Shown: positions 8,882 to 26,349, counted from the stretch's first letter. The stretch is DNA of 64,000 bases from Variovorax paradoxus (GCF_024734665.1 NZ_CP102931.1:6260001-6324000); one strand, 5' to 3'. Program-made: numbers and translations. The notes: generated by a model not told the origin, from the sequence alone.

Positions 8882-10549
8882 ATGGGCAGCAATACCGACA
8901 GCAGCGAATGGTGGCGCGGTGCGGTGATCTACCAGATCTACCCGCGCAGCTTCATGGACAGCAACAGCGACGGCATCGGCGACCTGCCGGGCATCACGTC
9001 CCGGCTCGAGCACGTGGCCAGCCTCGGCGTCGATGCCATCTGGGTTTCTCCTTTCTTCCGTTCACCGATGAAAGACTTCGGCTACGACGTGGCCGACTAC
9101 CGCGCCGTAGACCCGATGTTCGGCACGCTGGCCAACTTCGACGCCATGCTGGCGCGGATGCACGAACTGGGCCTGAAGCTCGTCATCGACCAGGTGCTGT
9201 CGCACACGTCCGACCAGCACGCCTGGTTCGCCGAGAGCCGTTCGAGCCGCGACAACCCCAAGGCCGACTGGTACGTCTGGGCCGACCCCAAGCCCGATGG
9301 CACGCCGCCCACCAACTGGCTGTCGGTGTTTGGCGGCTCCGCCTGGCAGTGGGACTCGCGGCGGCGGCAGTACTACCTGCACAGCTTCCTGGCCGAGCAG
9401 CCCGACCTCAACTTCCATTGCCCCGAAGTGCAAAGGGCCCTGCTGGGCGAGGTGCGCTTCTGGTGCGAGCGCGGCGTGGACGGCTTTCGCTTCGACGCCT
9501 GCAATCACCAGTTTCACGACGCGCAGCTGCGCGACAACCCGCCGGCCTCGCTGGCGTCGATCGGCGAAGTCAGCACGGTGCGCGCCGACAACCCCTATGC
9601 GATGCAGCAGCATCTGTACGACAAGAGCCAGCACGAGAACCTGGCGTTCCTCGAAAGCCTGCGCCGGCTGCTCGACGGCTACGGCGCGGTGGCGCTGGGC
9701 GAGGTCGGCGACGAGAACGCGCCGCCCGTCATGGCGCAGTACACCGATCGCGGCAAGCGTCTGCACCAGGCCTACAGCTTCAGCCTGCTGACGGCCGACC
9801 ACAGCCCAAAGCACTTGCGCCACCAGGTCGAGGCGCTCGACGAGGCGCTCGAACCCACGAGCGGCTGGGGCTGCTGGGCGATGTCGAACCACGACGTGCC
9901 GCGCGTCGCCACGCGCTGGAGCGACGGCGGCACACCCGACACGCGCCGCGACCGGCTCTGGCTGACCCTTCTGCTCGCGCTGCGCGGCAGTGCCAGCATC
10001 TACCAGGGCGAAGAACTGGGCCTGCCCGAGGCCGAAGTGCCGTTCGAACTGCTGCAAGACCCATACGGTCGTGCGTTCTGGCCCGAGTTCAAGGGCCGCG
10101 ACGGCTGCCGCACGCCGATGCCGTGGACTGCCGAGGCGCCGAACGGCGGCTTCACCACCGGCGCGCCCTGGCTGCCGGTGTACGGCCCTCACCTGCCGCT
10201 GGCCGTCGAACGGCAGGCCGCGGACTCTGGCTCGATGCTGGCGTTCAGTCGCGCGCTGCTGCACTGGCGGCGCACGCAACCGCTGCTGCGCACCGGTGGC
10301 ATCCGCTTCATCGATGCGCCCGAGCCGCTGCTGCACTTCGAGCGGCGCGACGGAAAGCTCTCGCTACAGGCGGTCTTCAACTTGGGGAGCGAGCCGGTAT
10401 CGATGCCGTTGCCCGACGGGCTGATGCCTCTCGTCGGACAGCCGCTTGAGCACACCGCCGTCATGCAGACCGTGGATGTAAAGCGCATGCTGACGCTGTC
10501 GCCGTACGGCGTCTTCTTCGGCACGCCCGCCGTTGAAGGACAAAGCTGA
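8882..10549 (+). CDS. GH13 alpha-glucosidase/alpha-amylase family enzyme
   Basis: A 555-residue glycoside hydrolase family 13 enzyme, of the oligo-1,6-glucosidase/alpha-glucosidase type by overall sequence ([22 protein letters not shown]). The catalytic residues are visible: nucleophile D205 in DGFRFDACN, acid/base E274 in ALGEVGDE, and transition-state Asp D338 in SNHDVPR. It likely hydrolyses maltooligosaccharides released from glycogen. It has no signal peptide, so it should be cytoplasmic. The gene opens the plus-strand glycogen cluster and its stop is 5 bp before glgB. ATG 8882 follows the purine-rich sequence GGGACCGGC. Exact specificity (alpha-1,4 or alpha-1,6, or trehalose) is not resolved. 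Confidence 0.9.
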   Translation: MGSNTDSSEWWRGAVIYQIYPRSFMDSNSDGIGDLPGITSRLEHVASLGVDAIWVSPFFRSPMKDFGYDVADYRAVDPMFGTLANFDAMLARMHELGLKLVIDQVLSHTSDQHAWFAESRSSRDNPKADWYVWADPKPDGTPPTNWLSVFGGSAWQWDSRRRQYYLHSFLAEQPDLNFHCPEVQRALLGEVRFWCERGVDGFRFDACNHQFHDAQLRDNPPASLASIGEVSTVRADNPYAMQQHLYDKSQHENLAFLESLRRLLDGYGAVALGEVGDENAPPVMAQYTDRGKRLHQAYSFSLLTADHSPKHLRHQVEALDEALEPTSGWGCWAMSNHDVPRVATRWSDGGTPDTRRDRLWLTLLLALRGSASIYQGEELGLPEAEVPFELLQDPYGRAFWPEFKGRDGCRTPMPWTAEAPNGGFTTGAPWLPVYGPHLPLAVERQAADSGSMLAFSRALLHWRRTQPLLRTGGIRFIDAPEPLLHFERRDGKLSLQAVFNLGSEPVSMPLPDGLMPLVGQPLEHTAVMQTVDVKRMLTLSPYGVFFGTPAVEGQS

Positions 10550-10554
10550 CCACC

Positions 10555-12726
<2,172 letters not shown>

Positions 12727-12781
12727 GTTGCCTGGGTCTGGTTTGCTTTCCGAGGCCGGGTCTCGGCCCGGCGGCCGACTC

Positions 12782-12809
12782 ACTTTCTTTTGCTTCGCCA
12801 AAAGAAAGT
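12782..12809. repeat. Nested hairpin in left palindrome arm
   Basis: Within the left arm, ACTTTCTTTTG (12782-12792) pairs perfectly with CAAAAGAAAGT (12799-12809) around a CTTCGC loop. Each strand of the arm can therefore fold on itself as well as pairing with the opposite arm. The stem differs in sequence from the equivalent hairpin of the right arm but keeps pairing. Confidence 0.9.
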
Positions 12810-13260
12810 AAGCACAGAAAAGGCGACCCTACTGTCTGCGTCCCTTCGCTTCGCTACGGGCAACCTGCGGTGCTCAACTCCGGAGGGGGTCCGCAGAACT
12901 CGCTTCGCTCAAACAGCTGCGGCCCTGATCCCTCCTACGTCTGCGCTCCTCGGCGCAGCCAGAAGGGATTGGGGAACCCAGCAGGCCATCGCTTCGCTCG
13001 GCCGAACATCCAATACCAACAGCCAATACCAACCACCGCAGGCGCGCAGCGCCTGCGGTGGCATGGTGGCCGAGCGAAGCAAAGGCCCGAGTTGTCTCCA
13101 AGCCCCTCTGGCTGCGCCGAGGAGCGCAGCGTTTCGCGGATCAGGGCTCGCCCTTGTCTGAGCGAAGCGAGTTTGGGCGAGACCCCGCGAAACGCGAGCA
13201 CCGCAGGTTGCCCCTTCGCACAGCGAAGGGGTCGCAGACAGTGGGGTCGCCTTTCTTTTG

Positions 13261-13294
13261 CCTACTTTTCTTTGGCGAAGCAAAGAAAAGTAGG
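13261..13294. repeat. Nested hairpin in right palindrome arm
   Basis: Within the right arm, a 14-bp stem (CCTACTTTTCTTTG, 13261-13274) pairs with 13281-13294 around a GCGAAG loop, the reverse complement of the left hairpin's loop. The stem bases differ from those of the left arm's hairpin at several positions, with matching changes on both sides. Confidence 0.9.
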
Positions 13295-13351
13295 TCGCCC
13301 GCCGGGGCGAGACCCGGCCTCGGAAAGCAAACCCATCCAAAGGCCAGCCAA

Positions 13352-15439
<2,088 letters not shown>

Positions 15440-15530
15440 GAGCCAGGCGCGCGGCGCGGTGCTAGTCTCGATGCAGAAACTCTGACGACGAATTCCAACA
15501 AGCGAACGATCGAACGAACGGAGACACAGG

Positions 15531-16838
<1,308 letters not shown>

Positions 16839-16855
16839 GGCCACAACGCCCCACG

Positions 16856-18337
16856 ATGCGAATCCTCCAGGTCAGCGCCGAACTCTTTCCCCTCCTCAAG
16901 ACCGGCGGCCTGGCGGACATTGCCGGCGCCCTGCCCCTGGCGCTCATGGCCGAAGGCGAGGACGCGCGCGTGCTGCTGCCGGGCTTTCCGGCCATCGTGG
17001 CGGGCGTGCGCGACCTGGCGCCCGTGGACGGTTTCAACGCGCCCTGGGGCGAGCGCTTCGGGTTGCGCCTCGGGCACATCGACATCGACGGGGCGCCCGG
17101 CATCCCGGCCTACGTGATCGACGCGCCGGCGCTCTACGGCCGGCCCGGCAATCCTTACGAAGACACCTCGCGCCAGCCCTACGGCGACAACCACCGCCGG
17201 TTCGCCCTGCTCAGCTGGGCCGCGGCGCAGCTGGCGCAAGGGCTCGATCCGCAGTGGCAGCCCGAGGTCGTGCACGCGCACGACTGGCACGCCGCGCTCG
17301 CGCCGGCCTACCTGCACTTCGCGCGGCAGGCCGGCGGCCCGCACGTAGGCAGCGTCTTCACCGTGCACAACCTGGCCTACCAGGGCATCTTCGCGCCCTG
17401 GAACTTCACCGAGCTCGGCTTGCCCGGCTCCGCGTTCCAGATGAACGGGCTCGAATACCACGGCCAGGTCTCGTTCATGAAGGGCGGCCTGTATTTCGCC
17501 GACCGGCTCACCACGGTCAGCCCGACCTACGCGCTCGAAATCCAGACGCCCGAGCAGGGCTGCGGACTCGACGGCCTGCTGCGCCAGCGCAGCGGGGTTC
17601 TCAGCGGCATCCTCAACGCGGTCGACGACAAGGTCTGGAACCCGGCGAGCGACGCCGCGCTGGTTCAGGGCTATCACACGCCCGAAGGCCGCCACATGGC
17701 CGGCAAGGCGCGCTGCAAGTCGGTGCTGCAGCATCAGCTGGGGCTGGCCGAGCGGCCGGATGCGCCGCTCTTCATCCTCGTGAGCCGGCTCACCGAGCAG
17801 AAGGGCCTGCATCTGGTGCTGGGCGGGCTCGATGCGCTGCTCGCCCAGGGCGGCCAGCTGGCGCTGCTGGGCAGCGGCGAGACCTGGCTGGAGGAAGCCT
17901 TCCGGCAGCGCGCGGCGGCGGCGCCGCAATCGGTCGGCGTCACCATCGGCTACAACGAGACGCTGGCACACCAGATGTTCGGCGCGGGCGACGTGACGCT
18001 GGTGCCCTCGCTCTTCGAGCCCTGCGGCCTCACGCAGATGTACGGCCTCAAGTACGGCAGCCTGCCGCTGGTGCGCCGCGTCGGCGGGCTGGCCGACACG
18101 GTGGTCGACAGCTCGCTCGAAGACATGGCCAGCGGCGAGGCCACGGGCTTCGTGTTCGACAGCTTCGAGGTCGCCGACTACGAGCGCGCCGTGCGCCGCG
18201 CCTTCGCGCTTTACGAGCGTGCACCCGACTGGCGGCGCGTGCGCGGCAACGCCATGCGGCGGCCGGCCGACTGGGCCACTGCAGCCGCGCAGTACATCGA
18301 TGTCTACCGGCAGGCGCTCGAACAGCCGCGTGCCTGA
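16856..18337 (+). CDS. glgA: Glycogen synthase
   Basis: ADP-glucose-dependent GT5 glycogen synthase that elongates alpha-1,4 glucan chains, 493 residues. The N-terminal KTGGLAD motif (K15) binds ADP-glucose. HDWHAAL and [11 protein letters not shown] are typical of the N-terminal Rossmann domain. The C-terminal domain has [13 protein letters not shown] and the retaining-GT motif [21 protein letters not shown], including the catalytic Glu. It sits 17 bp after glgC and 34 bp before glgP in the plus-strand glycogen cluster. Length and motifs are normal. Confidence 0.97.
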   Translation: MRILQVSAELFPLLKTGGLADIAGALPLALMAEGEDARVLLPGFPAIVAGVRDLAPVDGFNAPWGERFGLRLGHIDIDGAPGIPAYVIDAPALYGRPGNPYEDTSRQPYGDNHRRFALLSWAAAQLAQGLDPQWQPEVVHAHDWHAALAPAYLHFARQAGGPHVGSVFTVHNLAYQGIFAPWNFTELGLPGSAFQMNGLEYHGQVSFMKGGLYFADRLTTVSPTYALEIQTPEQGCGLDGLLRQRSGVLSGILNAVDDKVWNPASDAALVQGYHTPEGRHMAGKARCKSVLQHQLGLAERPDAPLFILVSRLTEQKGLHLVLGGLDALLAQGGQLALLGSGETWLEEAFRQRAAAAPQSVGVTIGYNETLAHQMFGAGDVTLVPSLFEPCGLTQMYGLKYGSLPLVRRVGGLADTVVDSSLEDMASGEATGFVFDSFEVADYERAVRRAFALYERAPDWRRVRGNAMRRPADWATAAAQYIDVYRQALEQPRA

Positions 18338-18371
18338 CCACCACAACAACTTCCACGCAACAAGGGCGCCC

Positions 18372-20855
<2,484 letters not shown>

Positions 20856-20860
20856 TGACC

Positions 20861-20876
20861 AGCTGACCGGTCAGCT
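20861..20876. repeat. 16-bp perfect palindrome between glgP and exbD
   Basis: AGCTGACCGGTCAGCT lies between the converging stops of glgP and exbD and overlaps the exbD stop codon. As RNA it could form a 6-bp stem with a CCGG loop on either strand. It might help end transcription from both sides, but it has no U-tract, so this is weak. Confidence 0.4.
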
Positions 20877-21341
20877 TCCAGGCTTCTTCGGCGGCTCGGC
20901 CTCGGTCACGAAGCCGATGCGGCTCAGCCCGGCCTTGTTCGCGATGCCCATCAGCGCCACCACCTTGCCGTAGGGTACGGTCTGGTCGGCGCGCAGTTGC
21001 ACTTCGGTGTCCTTGCTGTCGGCGGCGGCCTTTTCGAGGCGGGTGGCCAGTTCTTCGTCGGTCACGGACTGGTCGTTCAGGAAAACCTTGCCCGAGGCAT
21101 CGACGGACAGGCTCACGAACTTGGGCGCGTCGTTGGGCTGGCCGGCGTCGGTCTGCGGCAGGTCGAGCTTGATCGAGCTGGCCATCAGCGGCGCGGTGAT
21201 GATGAAGATCACCAGCAGCACCAGCATCACGTCGACCAGCGGCGTGACGTTGATGTCGGACAGCGGCCGCTGCGCGCCCGCTCCCATGGCACGCCCACCG
21301 CCGCCGGCGCTGCTACCCAATGAAGTGCGACCGAAGGCCAT
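20871..21341 (-). CDS. exbD: Biopolymer transport protein ExbD/TolR family
   Basis: Inner-membrane proton-channel component of the TonB- or Tol-energising complex, 156 residues. It has a short cytoplasmic N-terminus, one transmembrane segment (about residues 35-54) and a periplasmic domain. The proton-path Asp is D37 in VTPLVDVMLVLLVIF. The sequence after the membrane (SIKLDLPQTD, KVFLNDQSV, LRADQTVPYGKVV) is typical of ExbD/TolR. It starts 12 bp after exbB in the order dapB-exbB-exbD. No tonB, tolA or tolB lies nearby, so assignment between ExbD and TolR is open. Confidence 0.9.
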   Translation of the reverse strand: MAFGRTSLGSSAGGGGRAMGAGAQRPLSDINVTPLVDVMLVLLVIFIITAPLMASSIKLDLPQTDAGQPNDAPKFVSLSVDASGKVFLNDQSVTDEELATRLEKAAADSKDTEVQLRADQTVPYGKVVALMGIANKAGLSRIGFVTEAEPPKKPGS

Positions 21342-21353
21342 GGTGTGGGGTGC

Positions 21354-22049
21354 TCAGACCGGCATCGGCCGCGCTGGCGGCGGCGCAGCTGGCTCTGGCG
21401 GAGCGCCGAAGCTGCCCAGCAGGTCGTGCGCGAAGCCTTCGAGCTCAGCTTCGATGCGACCGATGACGCGGCCGAAGACGTTGTAGGCCAGCACGGCCGG
21501 AATGGCCACGGCCAGGCCGAAGGCCGTCATGATCAGCGCCTCGCCCACCGGGCCCGCCACCTTGTCGATGGTGAAGCCGCCGGTCTGGCCGGCAATGCCC
21601 GTCAACGCGCCGTAGATGCCCCAGACCGTGCCCAGCAATCCGACGAAGGGCGCTGTGGCGCCGACCGTGGCAAGCAGAATCTGCCCCGCCTGCAGCCGGC
21701 GCAGCGCGCCGTGCAGCGCGTCGCGCAGCACGCGCGTGAGCCGCTGGTTGCGGTCGACCGTGGCGCCCAGCGTGCCGGCCGGCGCACCGGCGGCTACGCT
21801 CTTGATGGCCGACACGGCGGGCGACACCAGCGTCGCACGGTCGAATGCCTTGAGCTTCTGCTCGGCATCGGCCAGCGTGGACGACTGCCAGAACGCCGCG
21901 ATGCTGCGCAGCACGTCGCGCGTGCCGCCGCGCAACAGCCACGCCTTCCAGAGAATGATGACCCAGCTTGCGATCGACATCGCCAGCAGCAGCGCCGCCA
22001 CCGAACGGCTGACGCCGTCGCCATGGGTCAGCAGATCGAGCACGCTCAT
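21354..22049 (-). CDS. exbB: MotA/TolQ/ExbB proton channel protein
   Basis: Inner-membrane proton channel subunit that partners the ExbD/TolR protein, 231 residues with three predicted membrane segments (near residues 13-35, about 113-135 and about 155-180). The conserved channel region LATVGATAPFVGLLGTVWGI and GEALIMTAFGLAVAIPAVLAYN are clear. The start ATG 22047-22049 has AAGGA at good spacing. It lies 15 bp after the dapB stop and 12 bp before exbD. Whether it serves Tol or Ton function cannot be decided here. Confidence 0.92.
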   Translation of the reverse strand: MSVLDLLTHGDGVSRSVAALLLAMSIASWVIILWKAWLLRGGTRDVLRSIAAFWQSSTLADAEQKLKAFDRATLVSPAVSAIKSVAAGAPAGTLGATVDRNQRLTRVLRDALHGALRRLQAGQILLATVGATAPFVGLLGTVWGIYGALTGIAGQTGGFTIDKVAGPVGEALIMTAFGLAVAIPAVLAYNVFGRVIGRIEAELEGFAHDLLGSFGAPPEPAAPPPARPMPV

Positions 22050-22064
22050 CGGCGGTCCTTTTGG

Positions 22065-22907
22065 TTAGCGCAAGCCCAGCACGTCGTACATGTCGAACAG
22101 GCCGGCGCGCTGTTCGGCCAGGAAGCGCACCGCGCGCAGGCTGCCCTGGGCGTAGGTGGTGCGGCTCGACGACTTGTGGGTGATCTCGATGCGCTCGCCG
22201 GTGCCCGCGAACAGCACGGTGTGGTCGCCCACGATGTCGCCGCCGCGGATGGCCGAGAAGCCGATGGTGGAAGAGTCGCGCTCGCCAGTGATGCCTTCGC
22301 GGGCGTACACGGCGCAGTCCTTGAGGTCGCGGCCCAGCGCATCGGCGATGACTTCGCCCATCTTGAGCGCGGTGCCCGAGGGCGCGTCGACCTTGTGGCG
22401 ATGGTGCGCCTCGATGATTTCGATGTCGTAGCCCGTCGACATGGCCTTGGCCGCCATTTCGAGCAGCTTGAAGGTGACGTTGACGCCCACGCTCATGTTG
22501 GGCGCCATCATGATCGCGATGTCTTTGGCGATCTCGGCAATCTCGGCCTTCTGCTCGTCGCTGAAGCCGGTGGTGCCGATGACGGCCTGCACGCCGAGTT
22601 CGCGGCAGGCCGCGAGGTGCGCGAGCGTGCCTTCGGGGCGGGTGAAGTCGATGAGCACCTGCGCGTCCTTCAGGCCGGTACGCAGGTCGGACACGATGGG
22701 CACGCCGCTGTCGAAGCCCAGGAAGGCGCCGGCATCGGTGCCGAGGGCCGGGCTGCCCGCGATGTCGAGTGCGCCGGCCAGTCGCAGGTCGGGCGCGTTG
22801 CGCACGGCCTCGATCAGCATGTGGCCCATGCGGCCCGAGGCCCCGGCGATAGCCACGCGGCGCGGTGCGGCGGTGGAACTGGAAGGAGTGGAGGTGGATT
22901 CAGTCAC
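22065..22907 (-). CDS. dapB: 4-hydroxy-tetrahydrodipicolinate reductase
   Basis: Diaminopimelate/lysine pathway enzyme reducing hydroxy-tetrahydrodipicolinate with NAD(P)H, 280 residues. The nucleotide-binding motif [13 protein letters not shown] is near residue 18. The catalytic region [20 protein letters not shown] (His plus Lys) and the FDRAR-like [12 protein letters not shown] are normal. The start appears to be GTG 22905-22907. It is in the minus-strand run bamE-dapB-exbB-exbD. Confidence 0.97.
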   Translation of the reverse strand: MTESTSTPSSSTAAPRRVAIAGASGRMGHMLIEAVRNAPDLRLAGALDIAGSPALGTDAGAFLGFDSGVPIVSDLRTGLKDAQVLIDFTRPEGTLAHLAACRELGVQAVIGTTGFSDEQKAEIAEIAKDIAIMMAPNMSVGVNVTFKLLEMAAKAMSTGYDIEIIEAHHRHKVDAPSGTALKMGEVIADALGRDLKDCAVYAREGITGERDSSTIGFSAIRGGDIVGDHTVLFAGTGERIEITHKSSSRTTYAQGSLRAVRFLAEQRAGLFDMYDVLGLR

Positions 22908-23011
22908 GCGGATTCAGTCTTCGAAATTTCGAAACGGCCAATGGCATGCATGGACACGGGACGGACGCCGCCTGACTGGGCGGGCGCCGCCCGCTGCTGC
23001 TTGTGCTGCGC

Positions 23012-23575
23012 TCAGCGCGCGGCTTCGAGCGGGGGGTAGGCGGCCGGCAACGGCGGCAGGGAGGCCGACGTGTCCGCGGCGGTGCCGGCTTTTTTCTCAT
23101 CCTTGGAAGGAGCGAATTTCTTGAGCTCGTCTTCCGAGGCCTCGAGCGGCGGCACCTTGCCCGATTTTTTACGGGTGTCGAGCGTGGCGACGAATTCTTC
23201 TTCGCTGGGCATTTCGTCGCCCTCGAAGCGGTCCATGAGCTCGCCGTTGAAGAACACTGTCAGGTGGCGTTCCTGCGGGTCGACGCCCTGGCGGCGGATC
23301 GTGAACACATAGTCCCAGCGGTTGGCGTGGAACACGTCGTTCAGCAGCGAGGTACCGAGGATTTCACGCACCTGCTGGCGCGACATGCCCGGCTTGAGCG
23401 CCGCGACCTGTTCCTTCGACACGAAATTGCCCTGCACCACTTCGACTTTGTAAGGAGTTACAGCAGCCAGCGCGCCACGCGTGCGATCGCTGAAACCGCT
23501 GCAGGCACCAAGGCAGAGCGTTGCGGCAACGGCAGCAACCAGCAGCCAGGGACGGCGTTGGAGAATGGCAGGCAT
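23012..23575 (-). CDS. bamE: Outer membrane assembly lipoprotein BamE (SmpA/OmlA)
   Basis: Small outer-membrane lipoprotein of the BAM complex that inserts beta-barrel proteins. The 187-residue product has a lipobox LGAC with Cys at 25. The SmpA/OmlA domain follows, with VEVVQGNFVSKEQVAALKPGMSRQQV (here VEVVQGNFV, then SKEQVAALKPGMSRQQV), DVFHANRWDYVF and LTVFFNGELMDRFEGD. The C-terminus is extended by a charged, Ala/Pro-rich tail (about residues 130-187). It is transcribed divergently from fur across 93 bp, the common omlA-fur arrangement. Confidence 0.93.
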   Translation of the reverse strand: MPAILQRRPWLLVAAVAATLCLGACSGFSDRTRGALAAVTPYKVEVVQGNFVSKEQVAALKPGMSRQQVREILGTSLLNDVFHANRWDYVFTIRRQGVDPQERHLTVFFNGELMDRFEGDEMPSEEEFVATLDTRKKSGKVPPLEASEDELKKFAPSKDEKKAGTAADTSASLPPLPAAYPPLEAAR

Positions 23576-23668
23576 GGGAGGAAAAAGGGGTAGCGATATG
23601 ATCGGCCATTGTAGCGGCTGGCCTTTTTCGGGGCCTTTTTGCCGCAGCCCCAGGGCGCAGGAACCAAC

Positions 23669-24088
23669 ATGGCCAACATCGACGAACTGAAGAACACCGG
23701 CCTCAAGGCCACTCTACCGCGCCTGAAGATCCTCGAGATCTTCCAGACCGGCAGCCAACGGCACATGACGGCGGAAGACGTGTTCCGCGTGCTGCTGAAC
23801 GAACACTCCGACATCGGCCTGGCCACCGTCTACCGGGTGCTGACGCAGTTCGAGCAGGCCGGCATCCTCGAGCGCAGCCACTTCGAAAGCGGCAAGGCCG
23901 TCTACGAGCTGAACGAAGGCACGCACCACGACCACCTGATCTGCACTTCCTGCGGCAAGGTCGAGGAGTTCTACGACGCCGAGATCGAACGCCGCCAGCA
24001 GATGATCGCCAAGGACAAGGGCTGGATCCTGCAGGACCATGCCATGTCGCTTTATGGCCTGTGCGGAGACTGCGCGAAGAAGCGCTGA
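23669..24088 (+). CDS. fur: Ferric uptake regulator Fur
   Basis: Iron-responsive transcriptional repressor, 139 residues. The winged-helix DNA-binding part (residues 1-80) contains [12 protein letters not shown] and [20 protein letters not shown]. The metal-binding region is THHDHLIC followed by a Cys pair (C92, C95) and a second pair near the end (C132, C135). ATG 23669 gives the usual MANIDELK start. It is divergent from bamE, and its stop is 16 bp from the convergent hprK stop. I looked for a Fur box in the 93-bp upstream gap and did not find a convincing one. Confidence 0.97.
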   Translation: MANIDELKNTGLKATLPRLKILEIFQTGSQRHMTAEDVFRVLLNEHSDIGLATVYRVLTQFEQAGILERSHFESGKAVYELNEGTHHDHLICTSCGKVEEFYDAEIERRQQMIAKDKGWILQDHAMSLYGLCGDCAKKR

Positions 24089-24104
24089 TCCGTCTCCCTC
24101 GTTT

Positions 24105-25064
24105 TCAGTCCCCGTCGCGGGAGTTTTCCATCGCCTTGTGGTGGCGCGCCACGAAGTCGGCGTACGTGTCGATGCCGCGCAGCTGCAGGATCGAATTGCG
24201 CACCGCCGCTTCCACCAGCACGGCGATATTGCGCCCCGCCACCACCTGGATGATGACCTTGCGCACCGGGATGCCCAGCACGTCCTGCGTGAGCGGCGCC
24301 GAGGGCATGCGCTCGTAGTCGCGCTCGAAGCTGTCGCGCCGCACGAGGTGCACGATGAGCTTCAGCCGCATCTTCCGGCGCACCGCCGTCTCGCCGAAGA
24401 TCGCGCGGATGTCCAGCAGGCCGATGCCGCGCACTTCGAGCAGGTTCAGCAGCAGGTCGGGGCAGCGGCCTTCGATGGTGTTCTGGTTGATGCGGAACAG
24501 GTCGACCGCATCGTCGGCCACGAGGCCATTGCCGCGCGAGATCAGCTCCAGGCCGAGCTCGCTCTTGCCCAGGCCCGACTCGCCCGTGATCATCACGCCC
24601 ATGCCCAGGATGTCCATGAACACGCCGTGCATCGAGGTGCGCTCGGCAAAGTGCTTGGACAGATAGGCGCGCAGCAGGTCGATCACGAAGGCCGACGACT
24701 CGCGCGTGGCGAACAACGGCAGCTGGGCGCGCTCGCAGATGGACAGCAGCTCGTCGGGCGCAGCCTGGCCGTCGGCCAGCACCAGCATCGGCGGCTCCAG
24801 CGTGACGATGCGGGCGATGCGCCGCGCGCAGTCTTCCTCGCTGCCGCGCGTCAGGTAGGCCACCTCGCGGGCGCCCAGGATCTGCACGCGGTACGGGTGG
24901 ATGTAGTTGAGATAGCCAACGAGGTCGGCCGCCGACTGTGCGCGGCTGATGACTTCGGGGTCGAACTGGCGCTCCGAAGCACCGAGCCCCGCGAGCCATT
25001 CCCAGCGGAGCGAGCCGCGGAACTCCTCGAACATGGCATCGGCGCTGATGACGGTCGGCTTCAT
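24105..25064 (-). CDS. hprK: HPr kinase/phosphorylase
   Basis: Bifunctional kinase/phosphorylase of the phosphocarrier protein HPr, 319 residues. The Walker A motif GESGLGKS is at residues 161-168, and [12 protein letters not shown] (H146) holds the catalytic His. [20 protein letters not shown] and the C-terminal signature [17 protein letters not shown] are present. In proteobacteria HprK lies with ptsN and hpf and modulates nitrogen-type PTS or exopolysaccharide control. Here it is the distal gene of hpf-ptsN-hprK, 95 bp after ptsN. Confidence 0.97.
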   Translation of the reverse strand: MKPTVISADAMFEEFRGSLRWEWLAGLGASERQFDPEVISRAQSAADLVGYLNYIHPYRVQILGAREVAYLTRGSEEDCARRIARIVTLEPPMLVLADGQAAPDELLSICERAQLPLFATRESSAFVIDLLRAYLSKHFAERTSMHGVFMDILGMGVMITGESGLGKSELGLELISRGNGLVADDAVDLFRINQNTIEGRCPDLLLNLLEVRGIGLLDIRAIFGETAVRRKMRLKLIVHLVRRDSFERDYERMPSAPLTQDVLGIPVRKVIIQVVAGRNIAVLVEAAVRNSILQLRGIDTYADFVARHHKAMENSRDGD

Positions 25065-25159
25065 GCGTTCAGGAGACGGCGCCCGGCGCCGGCATTGGAT
25101 GAGTGACTGGAAGAAGAGCCGCGCAGCTTATCAGCAGCCGCACGCGCCGACACATGCGC

Positions 25160-25627
25160 TCAGGCGACTTGCGTGGACTGCCAGCCGGCGATGAGGCCGT
25201 GCAGGGCAGTGGCGTCGGTGCTGGACTTGATCTGTTCGCGCAGGCTGGCGTCGCTCAGCAGTTCGGCGATTTCAGAGAGGATTTCGAGGTGCTTCTGCGT
25301 GGCCGCTTCGGGCACCAGCAGGAAGATCAGCAGCGCGACGGGTTGCTCGTCGGGTGCGTCGAAGCCAATGGGATTGGCCAGTTGGAACACCGCCGCCATC
25401 GGCGCCTTGAGGCCCTTGATGCGGCCATGCGGAATGGCAACGCCGTGGCCCAGGCCGGTGGAGCCGAGGCGCTCACGGGCAAACAGGCTGTCGGTGATGA
25501 GGGCACGGCCCAGACCGTGAAGGCTTTCGAACAGCAGGCCGGCTTCTTCGAAAGCACGTTTCTTGCTAGTAGCGTCAACGCTCACAAGCACTTGAGCGGG
25601 CGGCAGGATGGACGCGAGGCGATTCAT
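25160..25627 (-). CDS. ptsN: PTS IIA-like nitrogen-regulatory protein
   Basis: IIA-Ntr component of the nitrogen PTS, 155 residues, which receives phosphate from NPr/HPr and regulates other proteins. The phosphorylated His is H67 in GLGHGVAIPHGR. LLIFLLVPEAATQKHLEILSEIA (as LLIFLLVPEA, then TQKHLEILSEIA) is the family signature. ATG 25625-25627 gives the usual MNRLASILPP start; an earlier in-frame ATG would add a short non-conserved tail. It lies between hpf and hprK; hpf has its own terminator, so ptsN probably has a separate promoter in the 25658-25765 gap. Confidence 0.95.
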   Translation of the reverse strand: MNRLASILPPAQVLVSVDATSKKRAFEEAGLLFESLHGLGRALITDSLFARERLGSTGLGHGVAIPHGRIKGLKAPMAAVFQLANPIGFDAPDEQPVALLIFLLVPEAATQKHLEILSEIAELLSDASLREQIKSSTDATALHGLIAGWQSTQVA

Positions 25628-25765
25628 GGTGGGTGCAGAGCGGGGGCGATTATGCACCCGCTTGGTAAAAACCCCCAGTCCCCCTATTTACTTTCTGTCT
25701 ACATGTTGTCCTGAGGCCTCGTGCTTCCCTCTGGGGGCTTGCCAAAGCCCTACCGCAACAGTCGG

Positions 25766-25791
25766 AAAACAAAAAGCCGCCCGAAGGCGGC
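25766..25791 (-). terminator. Rho-independent terminator after hpf
   Basis: On the minus strand, GCCGCC and GGCGGC form a 6-bp stem with a TTCG tetraloop, followed by TTTTTGTTTT. It lies 22 bp after the hpf stop and should end the hpf transcript. Confidence 0.88.
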
Positions 25792-25812
25792 CTTGATGCG
25801 AGCCGGGGGCTC

Positions 25813-26142
25813 TTACATCACGCGCTTGGGCGCCGCGTGATGGTGGTCCTGCAGGCGGTCCTTGTGGCGCACCACCTGGCGGTCGAGCTTGTCGACCAGC
25901 TCATCGACCGCAGCGTAGAGATCAGCGTGGCTCGACTCCGCGAACATGTCATTGCCCTTGACGTGAATGTTGCACTCCGCCCTTTGGCGGCGTTCCTTTT
26001 CCTTCTGCTTTTCCACCGTGAGGATCACCTTCACATCGACAACCTGGTCGAAATGTCGGGTGATCCGGTCCAGCTTGCTCGTGACGTAGGTGCGCAAGGC
26101 AGGGGTGACGTCGAGGTGATGACCGCTGATCGTCAAATTCAT
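25813..26142 (-). CDS. hpf: Ribosome hibernation promoting factor
   Basis: Short-form HPF/RaiA family protein, 109 residues, which binds the 30S subunit and promotes ribosome dimers in stationary phase. It begins [17 protein letters not shown] and has the conserved [27 protein letters not shown] region (shown in parts: [27 protein letters not shown]), then [25 protein letters not shown]. The start ATG 26140-26142 is preceded by a perfect AGGAGG. In most betaproteobacteria rpoN sits directly upstream of hpf; here it does not. Confidence 0.96.
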   Translation of the reverse strand: MNLTISGHHLDVTPALRTYVTSKLDRITRHFDQVVDVKVILTVEKQKEKERRQRAECNIHVKGNDMFAESSHADLYAAVDELVDKLDRQVVRHKDRLQDHHHAAPKRVM

Positions 26143-26272
26143 GAATGACCTCCTGGAATTGACGGTTGGGGAAATGACCGCACTACGGAATGCAGCGTGG
26201 CCGGCGAAAAACGGGAGTTTTGAGAGGGGGAACGGGAGAAGGGAAGAAGAGGAAAGAGGGGTGGGTCGATTC

Positions 26273-26305
26273 ACTATGCCCAAGCTGTCACGGTATTGCA
26301 ATACC
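26273..26305 (-). promoter_or_regulatory. Candidate hpf promoter with palindromic operator
   Basis: On the minus strand TTGCAA (26296-26301) and CATAGT (26273-26278) are spaced by 17 bp and could serve as -35 and -10 boxes. The perfect palindrome GGTATTGCAATACC (26292-26305) covers the -35 box, a natural place for a repressor. Distance to the hpf start is about 130 bp, giving a long leader. Confidence 0.4.
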
Positions 26306-26349
26306 TGAGTTGCCCGGGGTTTTGCGGCTTCGTGCGCAGCTTTTCACAC

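Larger units (their letters stand above)
12740..13333. repeat. Large imperfect palindrome (~594 bp) between glgB and glgX
   Basis: This stretch fills the glgB-glgX gap and is a long inverted repeat. The outer ends match exactly over at least 25 bp: a right-hand sequence ending at 13333 is the reverse complement of the left-hand one beginning at 12740 (starting GGTTTGCTTTCCGAGG). The arms then align with substitutions and small indels all the way to a centre at 13033-13061, where 13-bp perfect arms (CCACCGCAGGCGC) surround a GCA loop. Recurrent GCTTCGCT/AGCGAAGC blocks occur throughout. There is no transposase, and I see no target duplication at the ends. Long open frames run through both strands, but I regard them as artefacts. 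Translations of this kind of repeat are, from memory, common as spurious hypothetical proteins in related genomes. Confidence 0.95.

Noticed and set aside
12740..13333. Palindrome as an insertion sequence or MITE
   Set aside because: There is no transposase and I see no direct target duplication at its ends; it is kept as a palindromic repeat only.
23576..23668. Fur box between bamE and fur
   Set aside because: No stretch close to GATAATGATAATCATTATC is visible.
26290..26320. Sigma-54 promoter for hpf
   Set aside because: A GG...GC pair exists on the minus strand, but the spacing is 13 instead of 10.
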